Under the pieces are notes generated by a model. It did not search any database. It worked only from the letters and a program-made list of their open reading frames with translations, and was not told the origin of the DNA. The position numbers were made by a program, and so were the translations under genes. From NCBI GenBank assembly GCA_028711215.1, contig JAQTSO010000010.1, positions 1 through 43,488 of the forward strand: 43,488 bases of DNA. The letters are read 5' to 3'. Origin of the DNA: Endomicrobiaceae bacterium (GTDB lineage Bacteria; Elusimicrobiota; Endomicrobiia; Endomicrobiales; Endomicrobiaceae). Below, one piece after another: positions 17,366 to 26,054 of this stretch. Positions within the stretch are counted from its first letter, which is position 1. Each line of letters starts with the position of its first letter.

Positions 17366-17743
17366 ATGAACAACAATGAACAGAAGAAAATATTGATAAT
17401 AGATGATGATAAAGTCTTTCTTGATTCGATGTGCGAAATTTTTAAAATTTATAATTTTGATGTTTTTGAAGCACAGACTGCTGAAACAGGATATGAAGCA
17501 CTTGTCGAAATTGTGCCTGATGTGGTGCTTTTGGATATAAATCTTCCTGATAAAAACGGTTTTGACGTTTTAAAAACAATAAGAGAAAGTAAAAATTTCA
17601 CCAATATGATTGTTATATTAATAACAGGAGATTCCGCAGTGGACGTTGATAATGCATTTGACAGCGGAGCGGATGATTGTGTTTTTAAACCTATAGCTGT
17701 CGAAAAATTTATATTAAGGATAAATAAATTATTAAAAAAATGA
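17366..17743 (+). CDS. Single-domain response regulator (receiver only)
   Basis: The product is a 125-residue CheY-like receiver with AGGGG upstream of the ATG. Landmarks are the acidic pocket DDD (13-15), the phosphoacceptor D57 in VVLLDINLPD, T87 in LITGDS and K108 in CVFKPI. There is no output domain, so it must act by protein contact. No histidine kinase is in the window, so its phosphodonor is encoded elsewhere or it serves the Ser/Thr circuit around it. It overlaps the next gene by 4 nt (ATGA), which suggests translational coupling to the PorV-TPR protein. Confidence 0.92.
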   Translation: MNNNEQKKILIIDDDKVFLDSMCEIFKIYNFDVFEAQTAETGYEALVEIVPDVVLLDINLPDKNGFDVLKTIRESKNFTNMIVILITGDSAVDVDNAFDSGADDCVFKPIAVEKFILRINKLLKK

Positions 17744-19887
17744 AAAAAATAACACTGGCAGTTTTTATCTTGTTATCTGTTGTCGTTTTTTCTTTCGCCG
17801 ATTTTACAAATACGGATTTATTTTTATTAAATCCTGATCCGTCTTCACAGGCACTTGGGGCAAGTATTTTAGCGATGACTCCTAATATTGCAGGTTTTTT
17901 CACCAGTCCGGCAAATAATTTGAAAAATTTTTCAAAAGAATTACAGGTATCATATACACTTTTCGGACAAAGTATCCGCGGGGAAAATGCTACATTTTTG
18001 TTTCCTACTAAAAATATAGGTAATTTCTCATTTATGGCTTCTCATTTTGAGTACGGTGATACAAATCCCAATATGGATTTCAGCAGTTCAATTATGTTTG
18101 CCCTTAATTATGTTTATCCTTTGGTAAGCAGATATCCTGTTGTTACCGAGAAAGGCGCTGTAGGTATTACGGTTAAGGGATATCAACTCAAAAATAAAGT
18201 ATCTACAGAAAGTGATTTTGTCTTATATAGTTGTGATTTGGGTCTTATTTATTCCTTGAGTTTTATTGATTCGGATTTAATCGGCGGACTTGCCGTAAAA
18301 AATATTGGTAATAATATTGAACTGAACGGTGTTACAGAAAAACAAGCACAAAGTCTTGTTGCCTCGGCAAGATATTTATTATCTGATGCCGGCAAAGTAT
18401 CCATTATGGCAGACATGATTAAAAATTCAGAGATAGATGAAATGGGATTTGCCAGCGGGGTTGAGTGTTCACTTGTATATCCGTTATCGATCAGGGTTGG
18501 CTGGAGAGATTACAGAGATAATTTTAATAAGGGTGTTACAGCAGGATTCGCGCTGAATTTTAATCGCGTAAATATAGGATATGCTTTCAGTGATATATTG
18601 GAAGATAATAATGATCAGCATACATTAACGTTGGGTTTTTATTTTGGGGCAATTCCAAACCCTAACAAAGCATACGAGCATTATCTTGCCTATCATTTAA
18701 AGAAAGCTCAACAAGCTTATACCGATAAAGATTATATTTCGGCAAGAAGGCAGTTTGAAGATATATTGGCGATATATCCGGATGAATCGGTAGCCCGCTA
18801 TTACATAAAGCTTTTATCAGAAGATCTTGAACAGGCAGATCAGAACTTAGAAGGCAATATTAATAAGTATTTAGCAATAGGTGAAGTTGCGATGATGAAA
18901 AATAATGTTATGAAAGCAAAAAAATATTTTTCTAAAGTATTATTGATGGATAATGGGAATCCGGATGCAATAGCCGGTCTTAAAAAAATTGAAGAGCAAA
19001 TAAGGGAACGTGACATTTATAATAACAGAAAAAAATATGAAAAAGAAATAACACAATCATGGCTTCTTGCAATGAAGTATTACGATAAAGGCGATTTTAT
19101 TTATGCAAAAGAAGAGTTACTGAAAATAATTGATATTGATCCGGAAAATGCCGGTGCACTTCAATATCTGGATAATATTCAAAAAAAGATTGAAAGAGTT
19201 AATGTTATACAGTCTCATAACGTATTTAAGCAAGGAATGGACGCATATGAAAAAGGCGACTATGAAAATGCATTGTCCTATTTTAATGCCGCTTATATAG
19301 CAAATCCCCAAAGAGAAGATATAAAGGAATATATTAATCAATGTAACATAAAGATAAACAGCAAAAAATCAAAGGAAGATTTATCGGATCAAACAACAAA
19401 CGCCTCAACATCAATGAGATCAAATAAACAAGTTAAAGATGAGATGAAAAATATTTATAATTCCGGGCTCGAACAGTTTAGTCAGGAAAATTATTATGAA
19501 GCTTTGAAAAAATTTGAATTATTAAGAACAATGGCATCAAAATATAAATTTTATGATTACAGGGAACAAACAAATTTATATATTGCAAAATCACGCAATG
19601 CAATAGCGGATGATTTGTATAAACAAGGCAGTGAGTTTGAACTTCGTGAAGAGTTTGAACAGGCATATGATAAATATAAAGAATCATTAAAGTATGTTAA
19701 AAATCACAAACAATCAACAAAAGGATTGGAAAAATTAAATTCAATAATAGCTCAGCAATATTATGATCAGGGTTTAAAAGCTTTTTCTTCCGGCAATCGT
19801 GAAAATGCAATAAAACTTTTGGAAGAATCTTTAAAGTACGATGAAAATAAAATAGAAGCGAAAAGGGCTTTGGAAAGAATAAAATAA
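17740..19887 (+). CDS. PorV-like outer-membrane barrel fused to TPR repeats
   Basis: The 715-residue protein has a signal peptide (MKKITLAVFILLSVVVFSFA). Residues of about 22-310 follow the PorV/PorQ pattern: LFLLNPDPSSQALGASILAMTPNIAGFFTSPANN, GVTAGFALNFNRVNIGYAF and a closing strand HTLTLGFYFG. Residues of about 316-715 are tandem tetratricopeptide repeats, for example AYTDKDYISARRQFEDILAIYPDE, YDKGDFIYAKEELLKIIDIDPENAGAL, YEKGDYENALSYFNAAYIANPQ and FSSGNRENAIKLLEESLKYDENKIEAKRAL. TPRs bind partner proteins, so this reads as an outer-membrane barrel with a periplasmic docking arm. It is the second PorV-type protein of the cluster and its last gene. Confidence 0.85.
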   Translation: MKKITLAVFILLSVVVFSFADFTNTDLFLLNPDPSSQALGASILAMTPNIAGFFTSPANNLKNFSKELQVSYTLFGQSIRGENATFLFPTKNIGNFSFMASHFEYGDTNPNMDFSSSIMFALNYVYPLVSRYPVVTEKGAVGITVKGYQLKNKVSTESDFVLYSCDLGLIYSLSFIDSDLIGGLAVKNIGNNIELNGVTEKQAQSLVASARYLLSDAGKVSIMADMIKNSEIDEMGFASGVECSLVYPLSIRVGWRDYRDNFNKGVTAGFALNFNRVNIGYAFSDILEDNNDQHTLTLGFYFGAIPNPNKAYEHYLAYHLKKAQQAYTDKDYISARRQFEDILAIYPDESVARYYIKLLSEDLEQADQNLEGNINKYLAIGEVAMMKNNVMKAKKYFSKVLLMDNGNPDAIAGLKKIEEQIRERDIYNNRKKYEKEITQSWLLAMKYYDKGDFIYAKEELLKIIDIDPENAGALQYLDNIQKKIERVNVIQSHNVFKQGMDAYEKGDYENALSYFNAAYIANPQREDIKEYINQCNIKINSKKSKEDLSDQTTNASTSMRSNKQVKDEMKNIYNSGLEQFSQENYYEALKKFELLRTMASKYKFYDYREQTNLYIAKSRNAIADDLYKQGSEFELREEFEQAYDKYKESLKYVKNHKQSTKGLEKLNSIIAQQYYDQGLKAFSSGNRENAIKLLEESLKYDENKIEAKRALERIK

Positions 19888-19891
19888 GAGT

Positions 19892-20887
19892 ATGGTTGAA
19901 TTAAGAAAAGATCCTATATCATCAGGTTGGGTGATTGTAAATAAAAATAGAGATTTAAATTGTTTTTCAAAATCAGAGATTCATTTACCTGATGAAAAGC
20001 ACTGTCCTTTTTGTGTTGGAAAAGAAAAGTTAACTCCGCCTCAAATAGTCGCCTATGATAAATCAAGAAAAATAACAAATGATAAAGATTGGAATATAAG
20101 AGTTATTCCCAATAACAAGCCGATACTCGCTATTGAAGGCTCTTTATTTAAAAAAGCAGAAGGTATCTTTGATAAAATGAACGGCATAGGAGCCCATGAA
20201 ATTATCATAGAGACGCCTTTACATAATAAAGATACACATTCTTTTACGATTGAAGAATATTCTCAAATACTTTTAGTCGTTCAGGAAAGAATAAGGGATT
20301 TAAAAAATGATTCAAGATTTGAGTATATATTGGTTTTTAAAAATTACGGAATAAATGCAGGTGAAACAATTTCTCATTCTCACTTGCAACTTGTTGCAAT
20401 GCCGATTATACCAAAGACTGTAAAAGAAGAAATATACTCTGGGTTGAAATATTTTGAGTATAAAGAAAGATGTTTGTTTTGTGATATTATATCACAGGAA
20501 ATTTCGTCGGGGACCAGAGTTATAACAGAAAATGATTCTTTTATTGCTTTTGTTCCGTTTGCATCCAGATATCCGTTTGAAGTATGGATATTGCCGAAAG
20601 AACATTCAAGTGATTTCAGGATGATTAATGATTTCAGGTTAATAAAAGATTTTGCATCTATAAGTACAAGTGTTTTCAGACGGTTATATAAAGTTTTAGA
20701 TAATCCGGCATATAATTTATTTTTACATTCTCTTCCTCTTAAGGAAAATTCCATGCAACATTACCACTGGCATGTTGAAATAATTCCTCAAATTGTAAAA
20801 ACCACCGGATTTGAGTTGGGTACCGGGTTATATGTTAACCCTATTCTTCCTGAGGAATCAGCAAAATTTTTAAGAGAAGCAGAGTAA
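19892..20887 (+). CDS. galT: Galactose-1-phosphate uridylyltransferase family protein
   Basis: The 331-residue protein is of the usual GalT length. It has WVIVNKNRDLN near the N-terminus, the Cys pair in HCPFC (metal site), GIGAHEIIIETP, and the active-site motif SHSHLQL with H162-S-H164-L-Q166, where H164 is the likely nucleophile that is uridylylated. The second HIT-like half has CLFCDI, ASRYPFEVWILPKEH and HYHWHVEI. GalT transfers UMP from UDP-glucose to galactose-1-phosphate in the Leloir pathway; close relatives are ADP-glucose phosphorylases. The following glycogen synthase gene makes the ADP-glucose option worth keeping. It starts 4 nt after the TPR gene and ends 2 nt before glgA. Confidence 0.88.
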   Translation: MVELRKDPISSGWVIVNKNRDLNCFSKSEIHLPDEKHCPFCVGKEKLTPPQIVAYDKSRKITNDKDWNIRVIPNNKPILAIEGSLFKKAEGIFDKMNGIGAHEIIIETPLHNKDTHSFTIEEYSQILLVVQERIRDLKNDSRFEYILVFKNYGINAGETISHSHLQLVAMPIIPKTVKEEIYSGLKYFEYKERCLFCDIISQEISSGTRVITENDSFIAFVPFASRYPFEVWILPKEHSSDFRMINDFRLIKDFASISTSVFRRLYKVLDNPAYNLFLHSLPLKENSMQHYHWHVEIIPQIVKTTGFELGTGLYVNPILPEESAKFLREAE

Positions 20888-20889
20888 TT

Positions 20890-22365
20890 ATGAACATTCT
20901 AATGATTTCATCTGAATGTGTTCCGTACGTTAAGGTTGGCGGACTTGCCGATGTTGTCGGGACTTTACCTAAATACTTAAAAAAACAAGGGCATGACGTC
21001 CGTATTATAATCCCAAAATACAGGTCAATAGACGGTGTTAAATATAATCTTGAAACATTACCATACAGATTAAAAGTAAGGGTCGGCAAAGAACAGGAGA
21101 GTTTCAGAATAAAAACGTGTTTGCTGGACGATAATATTCCGGTTTATTTTATAGAAAATATGCGTTATTTTAACAGGCTTGGCATATATGGAGATGATTC
21201 AGGGATAGGATACGGAGATAACAGAGAACGATATATTTTCTTTTCAAAAGCATCAATAGAAGCAGTAAAGGCTATAATGTTCAGACCGGATATAATTCAT
21301 TGTCATGATTGGCATACGGGTATAATTCCTGCATATTTAAAGACAACTCATTCAAACGACGGTTTTTTTTGGAAAACATCATCGGTATATACAATACACA
21401 ATATAGCTTATCAAGGCAGTTTTGATGCGGAGACAACGCTTCCTCTTGCCGGTTTTTCATGGGAAGATTATAAAAGTGATAAATTGGAATTTTATAATAC
21501 ATTTAATTTTATGAAAGCAGGGCTTGCATATGCAGATATAATTTCAACAGTCAGTCCCACATATGCTAAGGAAATACAAACTGTTTCTGCAGGAAACGGC
21601 ATGGAAGTTGTTATTAAAACAAGAAAGGAAGATGTATACGGTATTTTAAACGGGATTGATTATTCATATTGGAATCCCCGAACGGATAAAAATTTAAAAG
21701 CAAATTATTCTTTAAATAATATTGAAAATAAAAGTGTGTGTAAAAAAGATTTGCAGGAAAAATGTGGTTTTGCTTCGGATGACAATGTTTTTGTAGTCGG
21801 ATGTGTTTCTCGTTTTGATAATCAAAAAGGATTTGATTTTATAATGGATGTCATAAGAAAAACACAACATTTGAATATTCAATTTATTGTTTTAGGTTCA
21901 GGGGACAGGGCTATAAGAGACGGTATGCTGTATTTAAAAAGCATATATCCTAAAAAAATAAGTGTGTTAAACGACTATAATGAATCATTGGCTCATCAAA
22001 TATATGCAGGTTCTGATGCATTTTTGATGCCTTCCAGATTTGAACCTTGCGGGCTAAGCCAAATTATATCTCTCGCCTACGGAACAGTTCCTATAGTCAA
22101 CAAAACAGGCGGACTTGCAGACACAATAAGGGATTTTTCTAAATCTGCTGATGGTAACGGTTTTGTTTTTGATTTTTATGCAGGGGAAAGTTTAGTTGAT
22201 AAAGTTAATGTAGCATATAATACATTTAATAATAAAAATTTATGGAGTAAAGTAGTTGCGAATGCTTTTGCAAGTAATTATTCATGGGATAATTCAGTAC
22301 TTGAATATGAAAATATGTATAATACCGCATTAAACAGACGCATAGCGTACACTATATATAAATAA
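20890..22365 (+). CDS. glgA: Glycogen synthase (ADP-glucose type, GT5)
   Basis: The 491-residue protein is full length for GlgA. It begins MNILMISSECVPYVKVGGLADVVG; the N-terminal K15-V-G-G-L corresponds to the KTGGL donor-binding motif, with Val for Thr. Other landmarks are IIHCHDWHTGIIPAYL, YTIHNIAYQG, GILNGIDYSYWNP, CVSRFDNQKGFDF and the C-terminal PSRFEPCGLSQIISLAYGTVPIV with its catalytic Glu. The following NKTGGLADT stretch is also typical. It extends alpha-1,4-glucan chains from ADP-glucose in the cytoplasm. With the galT-like gene it suggests storage-polysaccharide metabolism. The neighbouring ftsX starts one nt after its stop, so it is probably co-transcribed with division genes. Confidence 0.95.
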   Translation: MNILMISSECVPYVKVGGLADVVGTLPKYLKKQGHDVRIIIPKYRSIDGVKYNLETLPYRLKVRVGKEQESFRIKTCLLDDNIPVYFIENMRYFNRLGIYGDDSGIGYGDNRERYIFFSKASIEAVKAIMFRPDIIHCHDWHTGIIPAYLKTTHSNDGFFWKTSSVYTIHNIAYQGSFDAETTLPLAGFSWEDYKSDKLEFYNTFNFMKAGLAYADIISTVSPTYAKEIQTVSAGNGMEVVIKTRKEDVYGILNGIDYSYWNPRTDKNLKANYSLNNIENKSVCKKDLQEKCGFASDDNVFVVGCVSRFDNQKGFDFIMDVIRKTQHLNIQFIVLGSGDRAIRDGMLYLKSIYPKKISVLNDYNESLAHQIYAGSDAFLMPSRFEPCGLSQIISLAYGTVPIVNKTGGLADTIRDFSKSADGNGFVFDFYAGESLVDKVNVAYNTFNNKNLWSKVVANAFASNYSWDNSVLEYENMYNTALNRRIAYTIYK

Positions 22366-22366
22366 T

Positions 22367-23101
22367 ATGAAATTACAAAAAATCAAACTATCATTAGTCT
22401 CAAAAATTTTATTTATTTGCATAATTGCCGTTTTTTCTGCTTTATTAATTAAATATTACAACGATGTTAAATTAAATTTAAAACAAATGTCACAAGATTT
22501 ACATTTAATAATATTTTTAAATGATAAAGTTGAAAGTCAAGATGTTGTTGTTCCGGGGCTTGAAAGTTTAAATTATTTTAATGTTCTGGAATATGTTGAT
22601 AAAGAAATGTCGTATCAAAGAGCATTGGAATTAAATCCGAAATTATCGGCAGATATTACAGTGGAAAATAAATATTATCCCGCATATATAATTGCAAATG
22701 ATCTGCAAATAAAAGATAATGACCAGTTTAATAATATTAAGGAACAAATATCACAACTTGAATATGTCAGTGAAATCGGATATGATCAGAAGGCGTTTGA
22801 TATATTTGTCAAAAATTTAGAAATGATTTCGATGTATGAAAAAGTTTTTATCAACTTAGCTCTTATTGTTTTTGTGTTATTTATAATTAAAGTCACTTTA
22901 TATGTTATTAAAGGTAAAATTTCAATAGTTTTAATAGAAATATTTTATGGGGCACTTGCCTCAATAATCGGATATACTGCTATCGGTATCGTCGCTTCAA
23001 TTTCGTATCAACAATTTTTTATACTTGATTGGCATATGTTAGTTTTGTTAATCCCTCTTGGGTGTGTCATATCATTTATGACAAAAGAATCAAATGTTTA
23101 A
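22367..23101 (+). CDS. ftsX: FtsX-like cell-division permease
   Basis: The 244-residue protein is shorter than typical FtsX (about 300). Topology fits FtsX: one N-terminal membrane helix (about 10-27), an extracytoplasmic loop of about 120 residues, then three helices (about 160-185, 192-220, 225-240). The stretch LHLIIFLNDKV just after the first helix matches the conserved FtsX FLxxxV region. FtsX couples the cytoplasmic ATPase FtsE to periplasmic activation of wall hydrolases. The EnvC-like gene overlaps its end by 8 nt, which strongly supports the call. No ftsE lies upstream; the preceding gene is glgA. Confidence 0.8.
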   Translation: MKLQKIKLSLVSKILFICIIAVFSALLIKYYNDVKLNLKQMSQDLHLIIFLNDKVESQDVVVPGLESLNYFNVLEYVDKEMSYQRALELNPKLSADITVENKYYPAYIIANDLQIKDNDQFNNIKEQISQLEYVSEIGYDQKAFDIFVKNLEMISMYEKVFINLALIVFVLFIIKVTLYVIKGKISIVLIEIFYGALASIIGYTAIGIVASISYQQFFILDWHMLVLLIPLGCVISFMTKESNV

Positions 23102-24242
23102 ATTCATCAATGTCTTCTTCATTATATTTTTTATAAGTATAATCCCGCACAGCTTGAATGCTGATGTTAAATCTGATTTAAAATTAAAAAATACAGAATT
23201 GAATCAGATTAGACAGGATATCAATAAAAAAAAATCTGAAAAATCAAGACTTCAAAAACAGGAAAAAAAGTTTAAAAAAGAATTGGCAAGGATTACCTTG
23301 GCAATCGGAAGCACTGAAAAACAATTAAAAAAAATAGAAAAAGAAATTATAATCGCCGAAAAAAAATTGGCAGTTGCATCAGAACAATATACATCTGCAG
23401 ATCAGGAAAAAAATTTAGTAAATACCAGAATACAGCAACAATATTTGGAATATACAAAGCAAAAATTGATATCATACTATTGTTATCCCCTGGAATTTAA
23501 AATGAGAGAAAAACTGATTCAGGATGATTTTAATAAATACAGTGATGCAAAAAATAGAGGGAACATAGCGCAAAAAGATGTTGAAAAATATAATAAAGCA
23601 AAAAAACATTTAATAAATTTGAAAAATAAACAACAAAATTTAGTTTCCAAAAATAAAAAATTACAAAGGGAAAAGAATCTGCTTCTTAAAACAACAGAAG
23701 ATAAAAGAATTGAAGCAGAAAGAGATATACAGGCTCTTAGCGAGTCTGCAAAGGCATTGGCAAAATTGATTGAAAAATTGGCTGTCGTAAGCAAAAAAGT
23801 TGAAATTGCAACTTCAAAGAAAAAACAAACGTCAATTCGTTCGGCATCAAATACGAGAAAACATAATTTGCCATGGCCGGTAACCGGAACGGTTGTTTTA
23901 AATTACGGTAAAAACAAACATCCTGAGTTGGATACGAATATAATAAGCAACGGTATAAAAATTAAGACTCAAAATAATGCTATAATACAATCTGTAGACA
24001 CCGGAAGAGTTGCATTTGTGGGCGAGTTTAGAAGCTACGGCAAAATGATAATAATTGATCATAAAGGCGAGTTTTTCAGTGTTTATGCACAACTGTCGGA
24101 AATTCTTGTAAAAGAAGAACAATCTGTCTCAAGAGGTTCTGCGATTGCTAAAGTCGGCAAAGGCGATTCGGCAGTTTTGTATTTTGAAATAAGGCAATCT
24201 AATATACCGGAAAATCCGAGATTATGGTTAAAAGAGAAATAA
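23094..24242 (+). CDS. envC: EnvC-like murein hydrolase activator (degenerate LytM)
   Basis: This 382-residue exported protein has a signal peptide (MFKFINVFFIIFFISIIPHSLNA) and a long Lys/Glu/Gln-rich coiled coil (about 26-240). The C-terminal M23/LytM fold (about 255-380) is recognised by LPWPVTGTVVLNYG, GRVAFVGEFRSYGKMIIIDH and LYFEIRQ. Zinc ligands expected in active M23 peptidases are replaced. The first His/Asp motif reads SNGIKIK, the usual YxHL reads VYAQL, and the usual LHFE reads LYFE. That matches EnvC, a non-catalytic activator of amidases controlled by FtsEX. It overlaps ftsX and precedes a processing protease gene. Confidence 0.88.
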   Translation: MFKFINVFFIIFFISIIPHSLNADVKSDLKLKNTELNQIRQDINKKKSEKSRLQKQEKKFKKELARITLAIGSTEKQLKKIEKEIIIAEKKLAVASEQYTSADQEKNLVNTRIQQQYLEYTKQKLISYYCYPLEFKMREKLIQDDFNKYSDAKNRGNIAQKDVEKYNKAKKHLINLKNKQQNLVSKNKKLQREKNLLLKTTEDKRIEAERDIQALSESAKALAKLIEKLAVVSKKVEIATSKKKQTSIRSASNTRKHNLPWPVTGTVVLNYGKNKHPELDTNIISNGIKIKTQNNAIIQSVDTGRVAFVGEFRSYGKMIIIDHKGEFFSVYAQLSEILVKEEQSVSRGSAIAKVGKGDSAVLYFEIRQSNIPENPRLWLKEK

Positions 24243-24270
24243 TAAATTTTTCTATATAAGGGGCAAAGTA

Positions 24271-25644
24271 ATGTTGAAATTTAATAAATTTTATAGTCTG
24301 ATTTTAGTTATTATAATAATTTCATCGGTAAATTTATACGCTAAATCCGATGAAACTTATGATACTTTAAGAATGATGATAGATATTATGGAAATTATAG
24401 ATACAAATTATGTTGATACAACACAACCAAAAGATTTGGTTATCGGGGCAATAAACGGTGTTGTAAGAACACTGGATCCGTATTCACAATTTATGGATGA
24501 GAAATCCTATAAAGAAATGAAAGCTGAAACACAGGGTTCCTACGGCGGGATTGGTTTGAGAATAACAATGCAGGACAATATATTAACAGTATTAACGCCA
24601 ATGGCAGATACTCCTGCTTATTTTGCAGGGATACTTCCGGATGATAAAATTATAAAAATAGACAGTACTACCACCGAAGGAATATCCAGTGACCAGGCAG
24701 TTAAGTTAATGAGAGGAAATCCGGGAACAAAAGTTATTCTGACAATATTCAGACCGGCTACCAAACAAGAATTGGTTTTTGAATTAAAAAGAAAAGATAT
24801 AAAAATAGAAACTGTAAAAAAACAAATTTTTGAAGAAAATATCGGATATATCAGATTATCGGAGTTTAATGCACAAAGTGCCGGTGATATAGCTAAAATG
24901 CTGAAAGAATTAAATAAAGACGGTATGACTGCGCTGATACTTGATTTAAGAAATAATCCCGGCGGACTTCTTGATTCAGCCATTGAAATTTGCGGATTAT
25001 TTATAAAAGAAGACAGCTTAGTTGTTTCAACAAAAGGAAGAGATAAAGCATTGGAGCAACATTATGTTACAAAGAAAAAACCGTTGTATCCGGACTTGCC
25101 GATAGTAGTATTAATAAACAGAGGGTCTGCATCTGCCTCTGAAATTGTTGCAGGAACATTGCAGGACTATAAAAGGGCATTAGTAATAGGCGGTAATTCT
25201 TTCGGTAAAGGAAGCGTTCAAACAATTATTCCTTTATCAGACGGAAATGCACTGAGATTAACTATAGCAAAATATTATTTGCCGTCGGGAAGGACAATAG
25301 CCCAAAGAACTGAAAAGAAAGATGTAAAAAGAGGGCTTGATCCGGACATAAAAATAGAGGTTGCACCCGAAACGGAAGGTAAGTTGTATATTCAGTCTGA
25401 AAAAATTAAAGTTAAAGATTCCGATAAAAAAGAAACAAAAATAAAAGACGAGGTTTTAGATACTGCAATATCTGTTATTAAAGCAAATAAAACAGAAGAA
25501 TATATTAAACATCCTGATAAATACTTACAGGATAATCCAAAATCGGAAATAAAATCTGTAAATAATGAAGACGATAAAAATAATGAAATATCAAAAGAAG
25601 GAAAAGAATTAACAGATGACAAAAAAACAGAAAAAACAAAGTAG
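24271..25644 (+). CDS. ctpA: Carboxy-terminal processing protease (S41 family)
   Basis: The 457-residue protein has a signal peptide (MLKFNKFYSLILVIIIISSVNLYA) and AGGGG upstream. The N-terminal cap includes DPYSQFMDEKSYKEM. A PDZ domain (about 90-175) includes GSYGGIGLRI and GILPDDKIIKID. The S41 core carries LRNNPGGLLDSAI, RGSASASEIVAGTLQDYKRAL and GNSFGKGSVQTIIPL. S288 and K313 are spaced by 25 residues, as in the D1-processing protease catalytic dyad. The tail is Lys/Asp/Glu-rich and low-complexity. It cleaves C-termini of periplasmic proteins; next to envC it probably regulates wall hydrolases or their activators. The next gene starts 29 nt inside it. Confidence 0.95.
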   Translation: MLKFNKFYSLILVIIIISSVNLYAKSDETYDTLRMMIDIMEIIDTNYVDTTQPKDLVIGAINGVVRTLDPYSQFMDEKSYKEMKAETQGSYGGIGLRITMQDNILTVLTPMADTPAYFAGILPDDKIIKIDSTTTEGISSDQAVKLMRGNPGTKVILTIFRPATKQELVFELKRKDIKIETVKKQIFEENIGYIRLSEFNAQSAGDIAKMLKELNKDGMTALILDLRNNPGGLLDSAIEICGLFIKEDSLVVSTKGRDKALEQHYVTKKKPLYPDLPIVVLINRGSASASEIVAGTLQDYKRALVIGGNSFGKGSVQTIIPLSDGNALRLTIAKYYLPSGRTIAQRTEKKDVKRGLDPDIKIEVAPETEGKLYIQSEKIKVKDSDKKETKIKDEVLDTAISVIKANKTEEYIKHPDKYLQDNPKSEIKSVNNEDDKNNEISKEGKELTDDKKTEKTK

Positions 25645-26047
25645 TGTCATTGTAAAAGTATACATATTCATTTTGTTTGTATGCGGGATTATACTTGGGT
25701 TATCGTTTATATCCACGGATAAAAACAATCAGAATTTCATTGAACAAAAATTAGATAATGATTTGGTTACTATTCTTGTTGCCAATGATATAGAGCAGGG
25801 AGATGTTATTGCTCAATATATCAAAGAATCAAAAAACGGAAATCAAATATATAATCAATATTATAAAAATATATATTTGCCGAATAATAAAAAAATAGCA
25901 AATATTGAACTTCAATTAAAAATATTGGCAAGAAATTTTAAAATTAATATATCAAAGAATGTTGAACCCGACAAATCATATAAATATATTTTTTACGACA
26001 AAAATAAGACTTACTCCACAGTTGTTTTTACAAGGATTAAAGGGTAA
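25616..26047 (+). CDS. Small membrane-anchored protein of unknown function
   Basis: The 143-residue product has a basic N-terminus, one hydrophobic helix (about 13-31) and an extracytoplasmic domain of about 110 residues without Cys or recognised motifs. Its start lies 29 nt inside ctpA, so translation is probably coupled. In enterobacteria the gene after envC is yibQ (divergent polysaccharide deacetylase). The predicted alpha/beta pattern here (DLVTILVANDIEQGDVI, IANIELQLKILARNF) could be a stand-alone version of an N-terminal domain of such proteins, but this is only a guess from position. Confidence 0.65.
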   Translation: MTKKQKKQSSVIVKVYIFILFVCGIILGLSFISTDKNNQNFIEQKLDNDLVTILVANDIEQGDVIAQYIKESKNGNQIYNQYYKNIYLPNNKKIANIELQLKILARNFKINISKNVEPDKSYKYIFYDKNKTYSTVVFTRIKG

Positions 26048-26054
26048 TAATAAA

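Noticed and set aside
25959-26054. Longer N-terminus for the TPR-radical SAM protein
   Set aside because: The extension overlaps the previous gene in another frame and has a non-TPR sequence; ATG 26055 begins a clean helix.
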